Counted from the first letter of the stretch, positions 9,442-19,381 are shown. The stretch is 64,000 nt of DNA from Kribbella sindirgiensis (GCF_004331435.1 NZ_SJKA01000007.1:434001-498000), one strand, 5' to 3'. The notes: a model not told the origin generated them from the letters alone. Program-made: numbers and translations.

Positions 9442-9484
9442 GCGAAGGCCGGTCACCCCACTCCAGGGGTTGACCGGCCTTCGC
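9442..9484. terminator. Bidirectional terminator between hup and the convergent gene
   Basis: A 14-base perfect stem (GCGAAGGCCGGTCA with its complement) extends by four more C-G pairs across one bulged T, with a six-base loop. It lies between two converging genes. Confidence 0.85.
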
Positions 9485-9503
9485 CGTTGTTCGGGGCAAC
9501 CGA

Positions 9504-9710
9504 CTACAGACGGGTGCCGAACTCCAGCTTGGTAATTGCGAGCTCGGCACCCGAGCCGGTGGTCTCGATCCGCACCCGTTGCCCCACCCGCAGATGCCGG
9601 ACCGGGGTGTCGGAGACGGCGTGCACGGTGAACGGAAGCTCGATCCCCGTGTCCGTCAGCACCGCACCGGAGAACGTCTCGCCGTCGTACCGGCTCACTG
9701 TCGCTTGCAT
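9504..9710 (-). CDS. Small hypothetical protein, OB-fold-like
   Basis: A 68-residue protein I cannot assign to a named family. The alternation of beta-strand-like segments (ATVSRYDGETFSGAVLTD, then LRVGQRVRIETTG) resembles an OB or cold-shock-like fold, but the RNA-binding motifs of cold-shock proteins are missing. Its ATG lies one base after the stop of cofC, so it is almost certainly translated with cofC and may work in the same context. Role unknown. Confidence 0.65.
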   Translation of the reverse strand: MQATVSRYDGETFSGAVLTDTGIELPFTVHAVSDTPVRHLRVGQRVRIETTGSGAELAITKLEFGTRL

Positions 9711-9711
9711 G

Positions 9712-10383
9712 TCAGCAGGCTAGCCCCTCGGTACCCGTCGCGGCGCCGAGCACCAGCGACATCACGTCCGCGGTCGCCGGACCGACTCCCAGCTGTACGG
9801 CGTGTGCGAGGTCGGCGGCCGTGTCGACGTCACGTCGTACCGACTCGATCGCGGTCAGCTCGATCGGCGTCGCCCCGGACGCCTGGTGCGCCAGGGCGGA
9901 ACCGACACCGAAGCGCGGATCCAGCGCCACCCCGGGCGCCGCGGCGAGCAACGTCGTACCGGTGCCGGGCTGGTCGATCACGAACGAGCGCGGCGCCGTA
10001 CAGGCCGCGAGGACAGCGGTCAGTTCGGCCGGGCGGAGCGCGGGGAGATCAGCCGAGAGGGCCGCGATTCCGTTGCCACCGAACTCGGCAGCGGCCACAG
10101 TGGCTCCATGCAGCAAGGCTTCGTTCAGACCGGTGGCGGGCAGGTCCGGGACCACGTGCGCGCCGGCGGTGGTGACGTCCGCGGCGACCAGCGGGTCGTC
10201 CGTGACCACCAGGACCGTCCGCACCAGGGGAGAACCGAGAGCGGCCGCAGTAGTGTCGACAGCGAACGCGCGGGCCAGTTCGGGACGGTGCTGAGGGTAG
10301 GCCGGAGCGAGCCGGCTCTTCGCGATCGCCGTACGCTTCACCGGGATCACCAGGGTCCAGGGAGCGACCTGTAGGTCTGCCAT
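9712..10383 (-). CDS. cofC: 2-phospho-L-lactate / phosphoenolpyruvate guanylyltransferase (F420 biosynthesis)
   Basis: CofC activates 2-phospholactate or phosphoenolpyruvate with GTP as the first step toward the F420 side chain. The 223-residue protein has a nucleotidyltransferase-like fold: WTLVIPVKRTAIAKSRL at the N-terminus, then VVTDDPLV and ALSADLPALRP, all typical of the family. I took the start at MADLQ because GGGAG lies upstream; an in-frame ATG six codons earlier has no ribosome site and would overlap the divergent gene. Other F420 genes are not in the window. Confidence 0.9.
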   Translation of the reverse strand: MADLQVAPWTLVIPVKRTAIAKSRLAPAYPQHRPELARAFAVDTTAAALGSPLVRTVLVVTDDPLVAADVTTAGAHVVPDLPATGLNEALLHGATVAAAEFGGNGIAALSADLPALRPAELTAVLAACTAPRSFVIDQPGTGTTLLAAAPGVALDPRFGVGSALAHQASGATPIELTAIESVRRDVDTAADLAHAVQLGVGPATADVMSLVLGAATGTEGLAC

Positions 10384-10435
10384 CAGGCAGGATTCTCCCA
10401 TGACCGACGGCCATCATCAGCACCAGGAGGCAGCT

Positions 10436-11191
10436 GTGGACGCGAGGCAGGCGGACCCACGGCCGCCGCGTGGGTTCTGGTTCGGGGTGATCGTCGCGAT
10501 CGTCAAGCCGTTCATGATCGTGTTCACCAAGTGCCGGTTCACCGGCCGGGAGAACATGCCGCGGACCGGCGGCGTGGTGTACGTGCCCAACCACATCTCG
10601 CATTTCGACCCGGTCGTGCTCGGGTACTTCATCTGGGAGTGCCGGCGGATCCCGCGGTTCCTCGGCAAGGCGTCGGTGTTCAAGATCCCGGTGGCCGGGA
10701 AGATCATCAGCGGCGCCGGGCAGATCCCGGTGTACCGGGAGTCCGCGCAGGCCGCGGACGCGTTCCGGGACGCGGTGGCGGCGGTCGAACGCGGTGAGTG
10801 TGTGGGCGTTTACCCGGAAGGGACGATCACCCGCGATCCCGAGCTGTGGCCGATGACCGGCAAGACCGGCGCCGCGCGGATCGCGTTGATGACCGGCTGC
10901 CCGGTGATCCCGGTCGCGAACTGGGGAGCGCAGGAGATCCTCAGGTCCTACACCGGCAAGGTGCGCTTCCGGTTGCTGCCGCGCAAGACGCTGCAGGTGC
11001 GGGCGGGTACGCCGGTCGACCTGAGCGCCTTCGAGGGCAAGCCGCTGACGAACCAGCTGTTGCACGAGGCAACCGAGGTGATCATGGCCCGGGTCGCCGA
11101 GACCCTCGGCGAACTGCGCGGCGAGACCCCGCCCAAGGAGCTCTACGACCTGCGCAAGGCCCGCAAGGCTCAAGGTGAGGAGAAGGAATGA
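10436..11191 (+). CDS. plsC: 1-acyl-sn-glycerol-3-phosphate acyltransferase
   Basis: Transfers an acyl group to lysophosphatidic acid at the membrane in phospholipid synthesis. The catalytic NHxxxxD motif is at residues 52-58 (NHISHFD) and the EGT substrate motif at 128-130. The GTG at 10436 is chosen because a perfect AGGAGG lies five bases upstream; an ATG 36 bases earlier lacks one. The gene is 251 residues and overlaps gpsA by four bases. The pairing makes sense, since GpsA supplies the glycerol-3-phosphate backbone. Confidence 0.93.
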   Translation: MDARQADPRPPRGFWFGVIVAIVKPFMIVFTKCRFTGRENMPRTGGVVYVPNHISHFDPVVLGYFIWECRRIPRFLGKASVFKIPVAGKIISGAGQIPVYRESAQAADAFRDAVAAVERGECVGVYPEGTITRDPELWPMTGKTGAARIALMTGCPVIPVANWGAQEILRSYTGKVRFRLLPRKTLQVRAGTPVDLSAFEGKPLTNQLLHEATEVIMARVAETLGELRGETPPKELYDLRKARKAQGEEKE

Positions 11192-12192
11192 CCAAAGTCG
11201 CGGTGTTCGGCGCCGGGTCCTGGGGTACGGCGTTCGCCACGGTGCTGGCGAACGCGGGGAACCAGGTGTCGGTGTGGGCCCGGCGGGAGGACGTGTGCGA
11301 CGCGATCAACGCGCGGCACGAGAACGCCGAGTACCTGCCCGGGATCGAGCTGCCGGACGCGATCACCGCGACGCACGACCCGGCCGCGGCGGCCGACGGG
11401 GCGGAGGCCGTCGTCCTCGCGGTGCCGTCGCAGTCGCTGCGTGAGAACCTCGCGGACTGGGCCGGCGTGCTGCCGAACGCCGTACCGCTGGTCAGCCTGA
11501 TGAAGGGCGTCGAGCTCGGTACGACGCAGCGGATGAGCGAGGTGATCGCGGAGCTGACCGGTGCCGGTCCCGAACGGATCGCGGTGGTGTCTGGCCCGAA
11601 CCTGGCGCGCGAGATCGCCGAGGGGCAGCCGGCCGCGTCTGTGGTGGCCTGCGCCGACGAGGGGACCGCGGCGCGGTTGCAGAAGCTGTGCCATTCCCCG
11701 ACGTTCCGCCCGTACACGAACAACGACGTCGTCGGCTGCGAACTCGGCGGCGCCTGCAAGAACGTGATCGCACTCGCGGTCGGGATGGCCGTCGGCCTCG
11801 GGTTCGGCGACAACGCCCGGGCGTCGGTGATCACCCGCGGCCTGGCCGAGATCGCCCGTCTGGGTACGGCGCTGGGCGCGGACGAGCACACGTTCTCGGG
11901 GCTGGCCGGGCTGGGCGACCTCGTGGCCACGTGCTCGTCGCCGCTGTCGCGGAACCGGACCTTCGGCGAGAAACTCGGCCAGGGCATGACAGTCGCGGAC
12001 ATCGCGGCCGGAACCCGGCAGGTCGCCGAGGGCGTGAAGTCCTGCGCGTCGATCAGCGAACTGGCGCACCGTCACGACGTGGAGATGCCGATCGCGGAGC
12101 ACGTCACCAAGGTCGTCGCCGGTGAGATGACCCCGAAGGACATGCTGTTCAGCCTGGTGTCCCGCTCGGCGAAGTCGGAGCGCTGGGGTTGA
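11188..12192 (+). CDS. gpsA: NAD(P)H-dependent glycerol-3-phosphate dehydrogenase
   Basis: Reduces dihydroxyacetone phosphate to sn-glycerol 3-phosphate for phospholipid synthesis in the cytoplasm. The Rossmann glycine motif GAGSWGTA lies at residues 8-15, and the catalytic lysine is probably Lys191 in GGACKNVIA. Its 334 residues are the normal length. The ATG overlaps the plsC stop, and the stop in turn overlaps the start of the next gene. Confidence 0.97.
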   Translation: MTKVAVFGAGSWGTAFATVLANAGNQVSVWARREDVCDAINARHENAEYLPGIELPDAITATHDPAAAADGAEAVVLAVPSQSLRENLADWAGVLPNAVPLVSLMKGVELGTTQRMSEVIAELTGAGPERIAVVSGPNLAREIAEGQPAASVVACADEGTAARLQKLCHSPTFRPYTNNDVVGCELGGACKNVIALAVGMAVGLGFGDNARASVITRGLAEIARLGTALGADEHTFSGLAGLGDLVATCSSPLSRNRTFGEKLGQGMTVADIAAGTRQVAEGVKSCASISELAHRHDVEMPIAEHVTKVVAGEMTPKDMLFSLVSRSAKSERWG

Positions 12193-13100
12193 TCCCGGAA
12201 GCGTTCGCCCGGAGCACCGTTGCGCGTGAGGGTGCGGCCGGGGCAGCGTGGCTGGCCGAGTTGCCCGGGATCATCGAGGATCTGCTGGCGCGTTGGCACT
12301 GCACGGTCGACGGCCAGGTCGCGTACGGCCAGGTCGGCGTGGTCGTGCCCGTGCGTGATGCTGCGTTGAAGGTGTCGTTCCCGCATCCTGGCAACGATCA
12401 CGAGCCGGATGCGTTCGAGGCGTGGCGCGGTCGCGGTGCGGTCAAGCTGTACGAACGCGACGACGCCCACTACGCCATGCTCCTGGAGCGGGCTCATCCC
12501 TCGACGCTGCTCGAGTCCGACCAGGACGTCGTCACGATCGCCGGCGTACTGCATCGCCGGCTGACCATGCCGGCTCCTGACGGCCTGCCGCGGTTGTCGG
12601 AGCAGGCCGACGGGTGGGCGGAGAAACTCCGCAAGGACGCTGCGGAGCTGGATCATCCGTTGCCCGCAGCGGTGGTCGACGCGGCGCTGGCGGTCGTCGA
12701 CGACCTCGGCCGCGATCAGCCGGAGATCCTGATCCACGGCGACTTCCACCCGCGCAACATCCTGAGCGCGGACCGCGAGCCCTGGCTGGCCGTAGACCCG
12801 AAGGGCTACGTCGGCGACCCGGCGTACGACGCCGCGATCTTTCTCCGCACCCGGGCCTACCACCTGTTCGCCGCGGGCGGTCTACTCACGGACGACCTGC
12901 TGCGGCAGTTGCGCGCCGAGCTCGAGCAGTTCGCCGAGGTATCAGGCATCGACCCCGAACACATCAACCGTTGGCTCCAGTTGATCGCCGTACAGTCCTC
13001 GTTCTGGGGCCGCCGCAACGGCTTCGGCCGAGCCCGCAGCGGCCCCCGACTCGAACAGATCATCAGCCTGATCGACGAACTCGCTGTGCAGTGGATGTGA
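12189..13100 (+). CDS. Aminoglycoside/hydroxyurea phosphotransferase-like kinase
   Basis: A 303-residue kinase of the APH fold, closest in pattern to the streptomycin 6-phosphotransferase/hydroxyurea resistance group. The catalytic loop HGDFHPRN starts at His183 with Asp185 as base, and the metal-binding segment is [13 protein letters not shown]. The TTG start overlaps the gpsA stop, with GGAG a few bases upstream. It may give resistance or may phosphorylate a metabolite; the sequence does not decide. It marks the start of the accessory block that follows the lipid genes. Confidence 0.85.
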   Translation: MIPEAFARSTVAREGAAGAAWLAELPGIIEDLLARWHCTVDGQVAYGQVGVVVPVRDAALKVSFPHPGNDHEPDAFEAWRGRGAVKLYERDDAHYAMLLERAHPSTLLESDQDVVTIAGVLHRRLTMPAPDGLPRLSEQADGWAEKLRKDAAELDHPLPAAVVDAALAVVDDLGRDQPEILIHGDFHPRNILSADREPWLAVDPKGYVGDPAYDAAIFLRTRAYHLFAAGGLLTDDLLRQLRAELEQFAEVSGIDPEHINRWLQLIAVQSSFWGRRNGFGRARSGPRLEQIISLIDELAVQWM

Positions 13101-13125
13101 CCCGGCGTAGATCTAGCGTTGCGGT

Positions 13126-14919
13126 GTGGACGCGATCGAAGACTTCGTAGGCCGGATCCCGGCCTGGATGGATGAGACCGGCGCCGGCGGGGAGCCGGAT
13201 CTCAGGTTGATCCGGGACCTGCTCGAGGCCCGTGCCGACGTGCTCGAGCCGCTCGATCTCCCCGTCGACGACTGGAAGATCCCGGCGTGCTTCGTCTGGC
13301 CGAACCAGTACCTGTGGCGGACCGTGCTCGAGGTCGCGCCGTTCAAGTTCCACTGCGACGCCGACGTCCGCGAGGCGCTGATCCGCACGGTGCCGATCCT
13401 CGGTGGCTTCATCCGGATGCGATGCACTCTGGAGACGGACTCGACGATCAGCGCCGAGGTCGAGGATGTCGTACGGATCCTTCGCAGCCCAGCGGCCGAA
13501 GAGCTGGGGACGCCATGGGTCTGGGCGCTGAAGCTGCGCTCGCGCGATCCGAAGGTGAAGGCCGTCGAGCTTCCCGAAGGCGAGCCCGGCATGGGGTGGA
13601 ACGCACGGTTCGGTCAATTGCCGTGGGAGCGTCGGGACGAGTTGATCGGTCCGATGCCGCGGTCGTTGGTGACGATCCCGGACACCTTGTGGGAGAAGCC
13701 GGCGCCGGTGCTCACGCTGCCGTCGAGCCTCGTTGCGGCGGCGCGGCAGGCGCCGTTGATGGCCGCGGTGGTCGAGGTGGCCGAGTTCCTTGCCGACCGG
13801 CCAGGGGTGTGGACGGGAGCGCGCCTGGCGGAGGACGTCGTCCAGCAGGTTCTCGACGGAACGAGCCTCACCGATACGGACGCCGTACAGGAAGCCTGGC
13901 GGTTGGCGGTTCTGGCCGAGTTCCTGTGGCCGACGCCGGAACGCGCCTTCCGGGGCGAGCAGCTGGACCAGTGGGCCGATCCTGACAAGGTCGTGGGCCG
14001 GTGGACCGAAACGGCCAGGGTCCTGATCCGCGACCTGCCGGACCCGTTACGCGACGAGGTTGTCCGGTTGATCATCGCGGCGTACTCGCCGGGTATCGAC
14101 GAGACGGCCGATGTCCTCGCCACCGCTGAAGGGCGTCAGGCTGTCGACGGCCTGCGCCGCATCGGTGTCCTCGATGGCTTCATGCTGACCCCGCTCGGAC
14201 TGCAGGGGCTGTTGTTCAGCTGGGCCGGCTGGAAGCGTGACGAGACTCTGCGCCTGGAGGCGGGGGAGTGGCGGGCGGACCTGACCGTCGCCGACGTGCG
14301 CGAGTGGTTGCGGGCGGCTGTGCAAGGCGTCCTGGATCCGGCCGGGCTCAACTGGAAGGCCACCGCCGACCCGCAACTGTTCGCCGGGCAGCTGGTCGAC
14401 ACGATGCTCGCGGTCGACGACGGCGTGCTGCGCGCGGCTGCGTACAACTTCCTCGCGCAACTCGGGCCTGCCGTCACGCCGGCGGTCGATCGGTTGGCCG
14501 GCACCTCGCTCCGGGCCTACCGCGCCTCGTGGCCGGGCGGTGCCGAGATGCCGGACCCCAGCGCAGCGGAACTGAAGCGCTTCCTGACTGATTATCTGGA
14601 GTTCTTCGACGCGTTCGAGGACGTTTTCGTGGCGCAGGTACGGCCTGGCACGAAGGTCACTACCGGTGCATTCGACCTCCTCGGGGTCAGTGCGGACAGC
14701 GTGCCCAGCCACCTCCGCAATGGCGAGCCGATGTCGGCCGACGACGTCGCCGAGTTGCGCCGCTCACTCGCCGAGAGCCGTCGCGGAATGGCTGAGTTGC
14801 TCGCGCAGGTCTCGACGGTGGACGCGCCGGCGTCGCTGGACAGCTCAGACGGTTCAGACGGTTCGGACGGCTCAGACGGCGAGGACGAACTGCCGGACCA
14901 GGGTGACGGCGCCCAGTAG
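13126..14919 (+). CDS. Hypothetical 597-residue protein, family not recognised
   Basis: I do not recognise this protein. It has no signal peptide or membrane segment and looks mostly helical and cytoplasmic. It contains WPxx-type aromatic motifs (CFVWPNQYLWRTV, EFLWPTPERAF). The C-terminus has an acidic tail of four SDG units followed by EDELPDQGDGAQ. The GTG start has no ribosome site, but a TAGCGT -10-like box ends six bases upstream, which suggests a leaderless message. Codon use matches the neighbours, so it is a real gene. Its last 48 bases overlap the convergent ROK gene. Confidence 0.8.
   Translation: MDAIEDFVGRIPAWMDETGAGGEPDLRLIRDLLEARADVLEPLDLPVDDWKIPACFVWPNQYLWRTVLEVAPFKFHCDADVREALIRTVPILGGFIRMRCTLETDSTISAEVEDVVRILRSPAAEELGTPWVWALKLRSRDPKVKAVELPEGEPGMGWNARFGQLPWERRDELIGPMPRSLVTIPDTLWEKPAPVLTLPSSLVAAARQAPLMAAVVEVAEFLADRPGVWTGARLAEDVVQQVLDGTSLTDTDAVQEAWRLAVLAEFLWPTPERAFRGEQLDQWADPDKVVGRWTETARVLIRDLPDPLRDEVVRLIIAAYSPGIDETADVLATAEGRQAVDGLRRIGVLDGFMLTPLGLQGLLFSWAGWKRDETLRLEAGEWRADLTVADVREWLRAAVQGVLDPAGLNWKATADPQLFAGQLVDTMLAVDDGVLRAAAYNFLAQLGPAVTPAVDRLAGTSLRAYRASWPGGAEMPDPSAAELKRFLTDYLEFFDAFEDVFVAQVRPGTKVTTGAFDLLGVSADSVPSHLRNGEPMSADDVAELRRSLAESRRGMAELLAQVSTVDAPASLDSSDGSDGSDGSDGEDELPDQGDGAQ
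14845..14880 (+). repeat. Four 9-base direct repeats coding Ser-Asp-Gly units
   Basis: Four near-identical copies of TCAGACGGT lie at the 3' end of the 597-residue gene. The last copy is also within the antisense 3' end of the ROK gene. Copy number could change by slippage. Confidence 0.7.
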
Positions 14920-15990
14920 CGCGGCGTCCCGGCCGGTGGTCGAGCGGGCGACGCGGAGGTGGGTCGTGGCCAGGGGCAACGATCTGGCGTAGATCGCTTC
15001 GCGGAGGCCGGCCAGCAGGCTGTCGCCGGCCTGGGAGAGGGAGCCGCCGACGACGATCACGGACGGGTTGAGCAGGCTGACTGCGGCGGCGAGGACCGTG
15101 CCGATCTCGCGGCCCGCTTGGCGTACGGCGGTTGTCGCGGTCGTGTTGCCCGCTCGGACCAGGTCGACGATGTCCTGGCTGGTCTCGACGCCTAGCGTGG
15201 CGGCGAGTGCGGCCGCCGACGCGATCGCTTCCAGGCAGCCGGTGTTGCCGCAGCGGCAGAGTTCGGTGTGGCCGGGCGCCTGGATGTGGCCGATGTCGCC
15301 GGCCGCTCCTTGGGCGCCGCGGTGCAACCGGCCGCCGCTGATCACACCCGCTCCGATGCCGGTGGCAACCTTCACGAACAGCAGGTGCTCGACGTCCGGG
15401 TACGTCGTCGCGTGCTCGCCGAGCGCCATGATGTTCACGTCGTTGTCGACCAGCACCGGGCCCGGCAGCTCCCGGCTGAGTCGGCCGACGACGTCGTACG
15501 AGTCCCAGCCCGGCATGATCGGCGGATGGTTCGGCCGGCCCGTGCTGTGTTCGACCGGTCCGGGCAGCCCGACCCCTGTGCCCGCCAGATCGTCCGGTGA
15601 TCTCCGGGCCTCGCGCAGCAACGCGTGTCCGGCCTCGCCGACCGCGGCGAGGACGACCTCGGGCCCTTCGGCGATCTCGAGCGGCGTCGTCGACCGGTGC
15701 AGGATCTCGCCGGCCAGGTCGGTGAGCGCGACGGACAGGTGCGTCGCGCCGACGTCCGCGGCGAGCACGAGCCGCGCGACCGGATTGAACCGGAACCGCG
15801 CCGGCGGCCGGCCACCCGTCGACGCCGCCTCACCCGACGGCACCACGAGCCCGTCGGCGAGCAACGCCTCGATCCGCCCGGTCACCGTGGACCGCGCGAG
15901 ACCGCTGCGCTCGATCAGTTCGGCGCGCGTCCGCGGTTGCCCGTCGAGGAGCAGCCGCAACACCGCGTCCGCCGTACCGAGATCGCTCAT
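14872..15990 (-). CDS. ROK family transcriptional regulator
   Basis: A 372-residue ROK (NagC/XylR-type) repressor with an N-terminal winged helix (about residues 5-60, RAELIERSGLARSTVTGRIEALL) and a sugar-kinase-like domain. The ROK zinc motif CRCGNTGCLEA is present. It is divergent from the oxidoreductase/isomerase pair and probably represses it in response to a sugar or derivative. The ATG at 15990 was preferred to the GTG one codon earlier because of GGAAG spacing. Its 3' end overlaps the upstream unknown gene. Confidence 0.9.
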   Translation of the reverse strand: MSDLGTADAVLRLLLDGQPRTRAELIERSGLARSTVTGRIEALLADGLVVPSGEAASTGGRPPARFRFNPVARLVLAADVGATHLSVALTDLAGEILHRSTTPLEIAEGPEVVLAAVGEAGHALLREARRSPDDLAGTGVGLPGPVEHSTGRPNHPPIMPGWDSYDVVGRLSRELPGPVLVDNDVNIMALGEHATTYPDVEHLLFVKVATGIGAGVISGGRLHRGAQGAAGDIGHIQAPGHTELCRCGNTGCLEAIASAAALAATLGVETSQDIVDLVRAGNTTATTAVRQAGREIGTVLAAAVSLLNPSVIVVGGSLSQAGDSLLAGLREAIYARSLPLATTHLRVARSTTGRDAALLGAVTLVRQFVLAV

Positions 15991-16026
15991 CACCGGACTT
16001 CCGTCGTACTGGCCGTGGACTTTTGC

Positions 16027-16056
16027 TTGACAGGGTTCAAAAGGGTCCCATAGCGT
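16027..16056 (+). promoter_or_regulatory. Promoter of the oxidoreductase/isomerase operon
   Basis: TTGACA (16027-16032) and TAGCGT (16051-16056) are 18 bases apart, close to consensus. The start codon of the next gene lies only eight bases beyond the -10 box, so transcription should begin at or next to it. Confidence 0.7.
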
Positions 16057-16064
16057 CCTACGAC

Positions 16065-17177
16065 GTGTCCACCAAACGGCTCAGGGTAGGGATCGTCGGC
16101 GGCGGCTTCATGGGCCAGGTCCACGGCAGGTCCGCGTTGGTCTCCGGAGCGACCGTGGTCGGCGCTGTCGGCTCGTCGCCCGCGAGAGCCGAAGCCGCGG
16201 CGGAGGCGACCGGTGCCGAGCGCGGCTTCGCGTCCCTCGACGACCTGCTGGCCGCCGACCTCGACGTGGTCCACATCTGTACGCCGAACAACACGCATCG
16301 CGAGGTCGCGCTGAAGGCGCTCGAAGCCGGCAAGCACGTGGTCTGCGAGAAGCCGCTCGCCACCTCGGTGCAGGACGCGGCAGGTCTGCACGCCGCTGCG
16401 GTCGAGGCCGGGCTGGTGGGCGCGGTGCCGTTCGTGTACCGGTACCACCCGATGGTCCGCGAGCTGCGTACCCGGATCGCCGCGGGCGACGCCGGCGTGA
16501 TCACCAGCCTGCACGGTTCGTACCTGCAGGACTGGCTCGCCGGCGCGGACGACCAGAACTGGCGCGTGGACGACACGACCGGTGGGCCGTCGCGGACCTT
16601 CGCCGACATCGGATCGCACTGGTGCGACCTGACCGAGTTCGTGACGGGTGACCGGATCGCCGCGATCAGCGCCCAGCTGCGGACGGTACGTTCGACCCGT
16701 GGTGGGGTGGAGGTCCGCACCGAGGACCTCGCCACCGCGCAGTTCCGGACCGAGGCCGGTGTGGTCGGGACGATCGTGGTCAGCCAGGTCGCGGCCGGCC
16801 GGAAGAACCGGCTGTACCTCGAGGTGTCCGGCACCGAGTCGAGCTTCGGCTTCGACCAGGAGGATCCGGATCGCCTGTGGGTCGGCCGTCGTTCTGCGTC
16901 CCAGCTGCTGACGCGCGACCCCGAGACCTTGAGCCCGCCCGCGGCCCGGGTGAACCGGCTGCCGGCCGGCCACGCGCAGGGGTACCAGGACGCGTTCGAC
17001 TCGTTCGTCGCGGACAGCTATGCCGCCGTACTGGGTGACCGCCCGGACGGCCTGCCCGATTTCGCCGCCGGAGCGCGGTCCGCTCGCGTGGTCGACGCCG
17101 TACTGCGGTCCGCCGCGGACGACAGCGCGTGGACCACCGTCGACAACCCTGTCGACCACACCGTAGACAACGCCTAG
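16065..17177 (+). CDS. Gfo/Idh/MocA family oxidoreductase
   Basis: An NAD(P)-dependent sugar or inositol dehydrogenase-like protein of 370 residues. The Rossmann motif is VGIVGGGFMG (residues 8-17), the family CEKPLA motif follows near residue 103, and the C-terminal sheet domain is complete. I chose the GTG at 16065: there is no ribosome site, but the promoter places transcription start there, so it should be leaderless. It is followed by a sugar isomerase gene after 11 bases, and the pair probably degrades a cyclic sugar or polyol. Confidence 0.9.
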   Translation: MSTKRLRVGIVGGGFMGQVHGRSALVSGATVVGAVGSSPARAEAAAEATGAERGFASLDDLLAADLDVVHICTPNNTHREVALKALEAGKHVVCEKPLATSVQDAAGLHAAAVEAGLVGAVPFVYRYHPMVRELRTRIAAGDAGVITSLHGSYLQDWLAGADDQNWRVDDTTGGPSRTFADIGSHWCDLTEFVTGDRIAAISAQLRTVRSTRGGVEVRTEDLATAQFRTEAGVVGTIVVSQVAAGRKNRLYLEVSGTESSFGFDQEDPDRLWVGRRSASQLLTRDPETLSPPAARVNRLPAGHAQGYQDAFDSFVADSYAAVLGDRPDGLPDFAAGARSARVVDAVLRSAADDSAWTTVDNPVDHTVDNA

Positions 17178-17188
17178 GAGCTCAGTAG

Positions 17189-18196
17189 ATGCCTCGTCCG
17201 ATCACGCTCTTCACCGGTCAGTGGGCCGACCTGCCGTTCGAGGAGGTCTGTCAGTTCGCCTCCGAGGCCGGGTACGACGGCGTCGAGATCGCCTGCTCGG
17301 GTGACCACTTCGACGTCCAGCAGGCCGTCGACGACGACTCGTACGTCCAGGGCCGCAAGGACATCCTGGAGAAGTACAACCTGCAGGTGTTCGCGATCTC
17401 CAACCACCTGGTGGGGCAGGCGGTCTGCGACAACCCGATCGACTTCCGGCACCAGGCGATCGTGCCGTCCCGGATCTGGGGCGACGGCGACGGCGAGGGC
17501 GTCCGGCAGCGCGCCGCCGAGGACCTGAAGAACACCGCCCGCGCGGCCCGGAAGCTCGGCGTGGACACCGTCATCGGCTTCACCGGCTCGTCGATCTGGC
17601 AGTACGTCGCGATGTTCCCGCCGGTGCCGGCGGAGCGGATCGAGGCCGGGTACCAGGACTTCGCCGACCGGTGGAACCCGATCCTCGACGTGTTCGACGC
17701 CGAAGGTGTCCGGTTCGCGCACGAGGTGCACCCGTCGGAGATCGCGTACGACTACTGGACCACCACGCTCACCCTCGAGGCGATCGGCCACCGCGAGGCG
17801 TTCGGCCTGAACTGGGACCCGTCGCACATGGTGTGGCAGGACATCGACCCGGTCGCGTTCCTGTGGGACTTCAAGGACCGGATCTACCACGTGGACTGCA
17901 AGGACACCCGGATGCGGGTCGGCGGCGGACGCAACGGCCGGCTCGGCTCGCACCTGCCGTGGGGCGACCCGCGCCGCGGCTGGGACTTCTACTCCACCGG
18001 GCACGGCGACGTGCAGTGGGAGGACTGCTTCCGGGTGCTGAACTCGATCGGCTACGACGGGCCGATCTCGGTCGAGTGGGAGGACGCCGGCATGGAGCGC
18101 AAGGTCGGCGCGGCGGAGGCGGTCAACGTCATCCGCGCGCTCGCCTTCGACAAGCCGGAAGCCGCCTTCGACGCCGCCTTCGCCACGGACAAGTAG
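17189..18196 (+). CDS. Sugar phosphate isomerase/epimerase (TIM barrel)
   Basis: A 335-residue AP-endonuclease-2-like TIM-barrel protein of the group that includes inosose dehydratase and tagatose epimerase. Likely metal ligands are in [23 protein letters not shown] and the late [13 protein letters not shown] ribosome site precedes the ATG. It is in an operon with the Gfo/Idh/MocA dehydrogenase and opposite a ROK regulator. The actual substrate is unknown. It ends three bases from the convergent MFS gene. Confidence 0.9.
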   Translation: MPRPITLFTGQWADLPFEEVCQFASEAGYDGVEIACSGDHFDVQQAVDDDSYVQGRKDILEKYNLQVFAISNHLVGQAVCDNPIDFRHQAIVPSRIWGDGDGEGVRQRAAEDLKNTARAARKLGVDTVIGFTGSSIWQYVAMFPPVPAERIEAGYQDFADRWNPILDVFDAEGVRFAHEVHPSEIAYDYWTTTLTLEAIGHREAFGLNWDPSHMVWQDIDPVAFLWDFKDRIYHVDCKDTRMRVGGGRNGRLGSHLPWGDPRRGWDFYSTGHGDVQWEDCFRVLNSIGYDGPISVEWEDAGMERKVGAAEAVNVIRALAFDKPEAAFDAAFATDK

Positions 18197-18199
18197 GTT

Positions 18200-19381
18200 T
18201 CAGCGGCTGTCGCGGCCCGCGACGAAACCCAGCGTGACCTGTGTGGCTGCGAGTACGGCGAACACGATCAGCGTCGTACTCCAGCCGCCGGTCACCTGGG
18301 TCAGGTAGCCGGCGACGACCGGACCGGCGGCGGCCAGCGTGTAGCCGACCGCCTGCGCCATCCCGGACAGCTGGGTGGTCTCGTGGTGCCCGCGGCCGCG
18401 AAGACTGATGAGCGAGAGCGCAGCGACCAGCCCGGCGCCCTGACCTAGCCCGCCGACGATCGCCCAGACGATCGCGAGGGGCGGCGCCAGCAGAAGTCCT
18501 AGCAGTGCTAGCAGAATCGGCAGGCTCGCGGTCATCAACCCGGCCCGCTGGTTGGTCGGGTGCTTCAGCAGCAACGGAATGCTGAGCCCGCCGATCAGGC
18601 CGCACACCTGGAAGATGAACAGGTGCACTCCGGTGGACCGCTCCGAGACGCCGCCGGTCGCGATCTCGATGGTCGGCAGCCAGTTCACGAACAGGTAGAA
18701 GCTCGTGGACTGCAGGCCCATGAACCCGGTCACCAGCCAGGCCGTCGGCTGCCGCCAGACGCTCACTGTTCGCGCCCCGTCGTCCGTCGTTGCCGCCGGC
18801 ATCGGTTCGGGCGACAGCGTCCGCGGCAGCCAGATCACGGCGACCAGTACGGCGAGCCCGCCCCAGACCGCGAGGGACAGCCGCCAGTCGACCGCGTCGG
18901 CGATCGGTACGGCGAGGATCGAGGCGATCGCGGCGCCGCCGGTGATGAACGCCGTGTAGACGCCGGTCGCGCGGGACACGTGCGCGGCGTAGTCACGTTT
19001 GATGATGACGGGCACCAGGACGTTGCCGACCGCGATCGCGGCGCCGACCACCGCCGTACCGATCCAGAGACCGGCCTGACCCGTGTACGGGCGGAGCGCG
19101 CTGCTCGCCGCGAGCACCAGGAGCGACACGAACACCGCCCGCTCCATCCCGAACCGCCGCGACGCGAGGTGGACCAGGGGAGAGGCGACCGCGAACGCGA
19201 GCAGCGGCAGCGTGCCCAGCAATCCCTGCGCGGCCTCACCGAGGTGCAGATCGAGCCCGATCCGCGGCAGCACCGGACCGACCGCGGTCAGCGCCGGCCG
19301 CAGGCTCAGCGCGACCACGAAGGCGGTCGCGGTGATCAGCGCCGACCGCTCTCGAGCCACCGGTTCGGTCAGCACCGCCAC
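18200..19381 (-). CDS. MFS transporter, CynX/NimT type
   Basis: A 393-residue, twelve-helix major facilitator protein. The opening TAFVVALSLRPALTAVGPVLP matches the cyanate/nitroimidazole transporter subfamily (CynX, NimT). Substrates of this group are poorly defined. A GTG start follows AGGAGAGG with a six-base gap. It is divergent from a GntR regulator with 55 bases between them, so that regulator probably controls it. Confidence 0.88.
   Translation of the reverse strand: MAVLTEPVARERSALITATAFVVALSLRPALTAVGPVLPRIGLDLHLGEAAQGLLGTLPLLAFAVASPLVHLASRRFGMERAVFVSLLVLAASSALRPYTGQAGLWIGTAVVGAAIAVGNVLVPVIIKRDYAAHVSRATGVYTAFITGGAAIASILAVPIADAVDWRLSLAVWGGLAVLVAVIWLPRTLSPEPMPAATTDDGARTVSVWRQPTAWLVTGFMGLQSTSFYLFVNWLPTIEIATGGVSERSTGVHLFIFQVCGLIGGLSIPLLLKHPTNQRAGLMTASLPILLALLGLLLAPPLAIVWAIVGGLGQGAGLVAALSLISLRGRGHHETTQLSGMAQAVGYTLAAAGPVVAGYLTQVTGGWSTTLIVFAVLAATQVTLGFVAGRDSR

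Noticed and set aside
14872-14919. A frameshift at the end of the 597-residue gene
   Set aside because: Both it and the ROK gene end with sensible C-termini, so this is an ordinary overlap.
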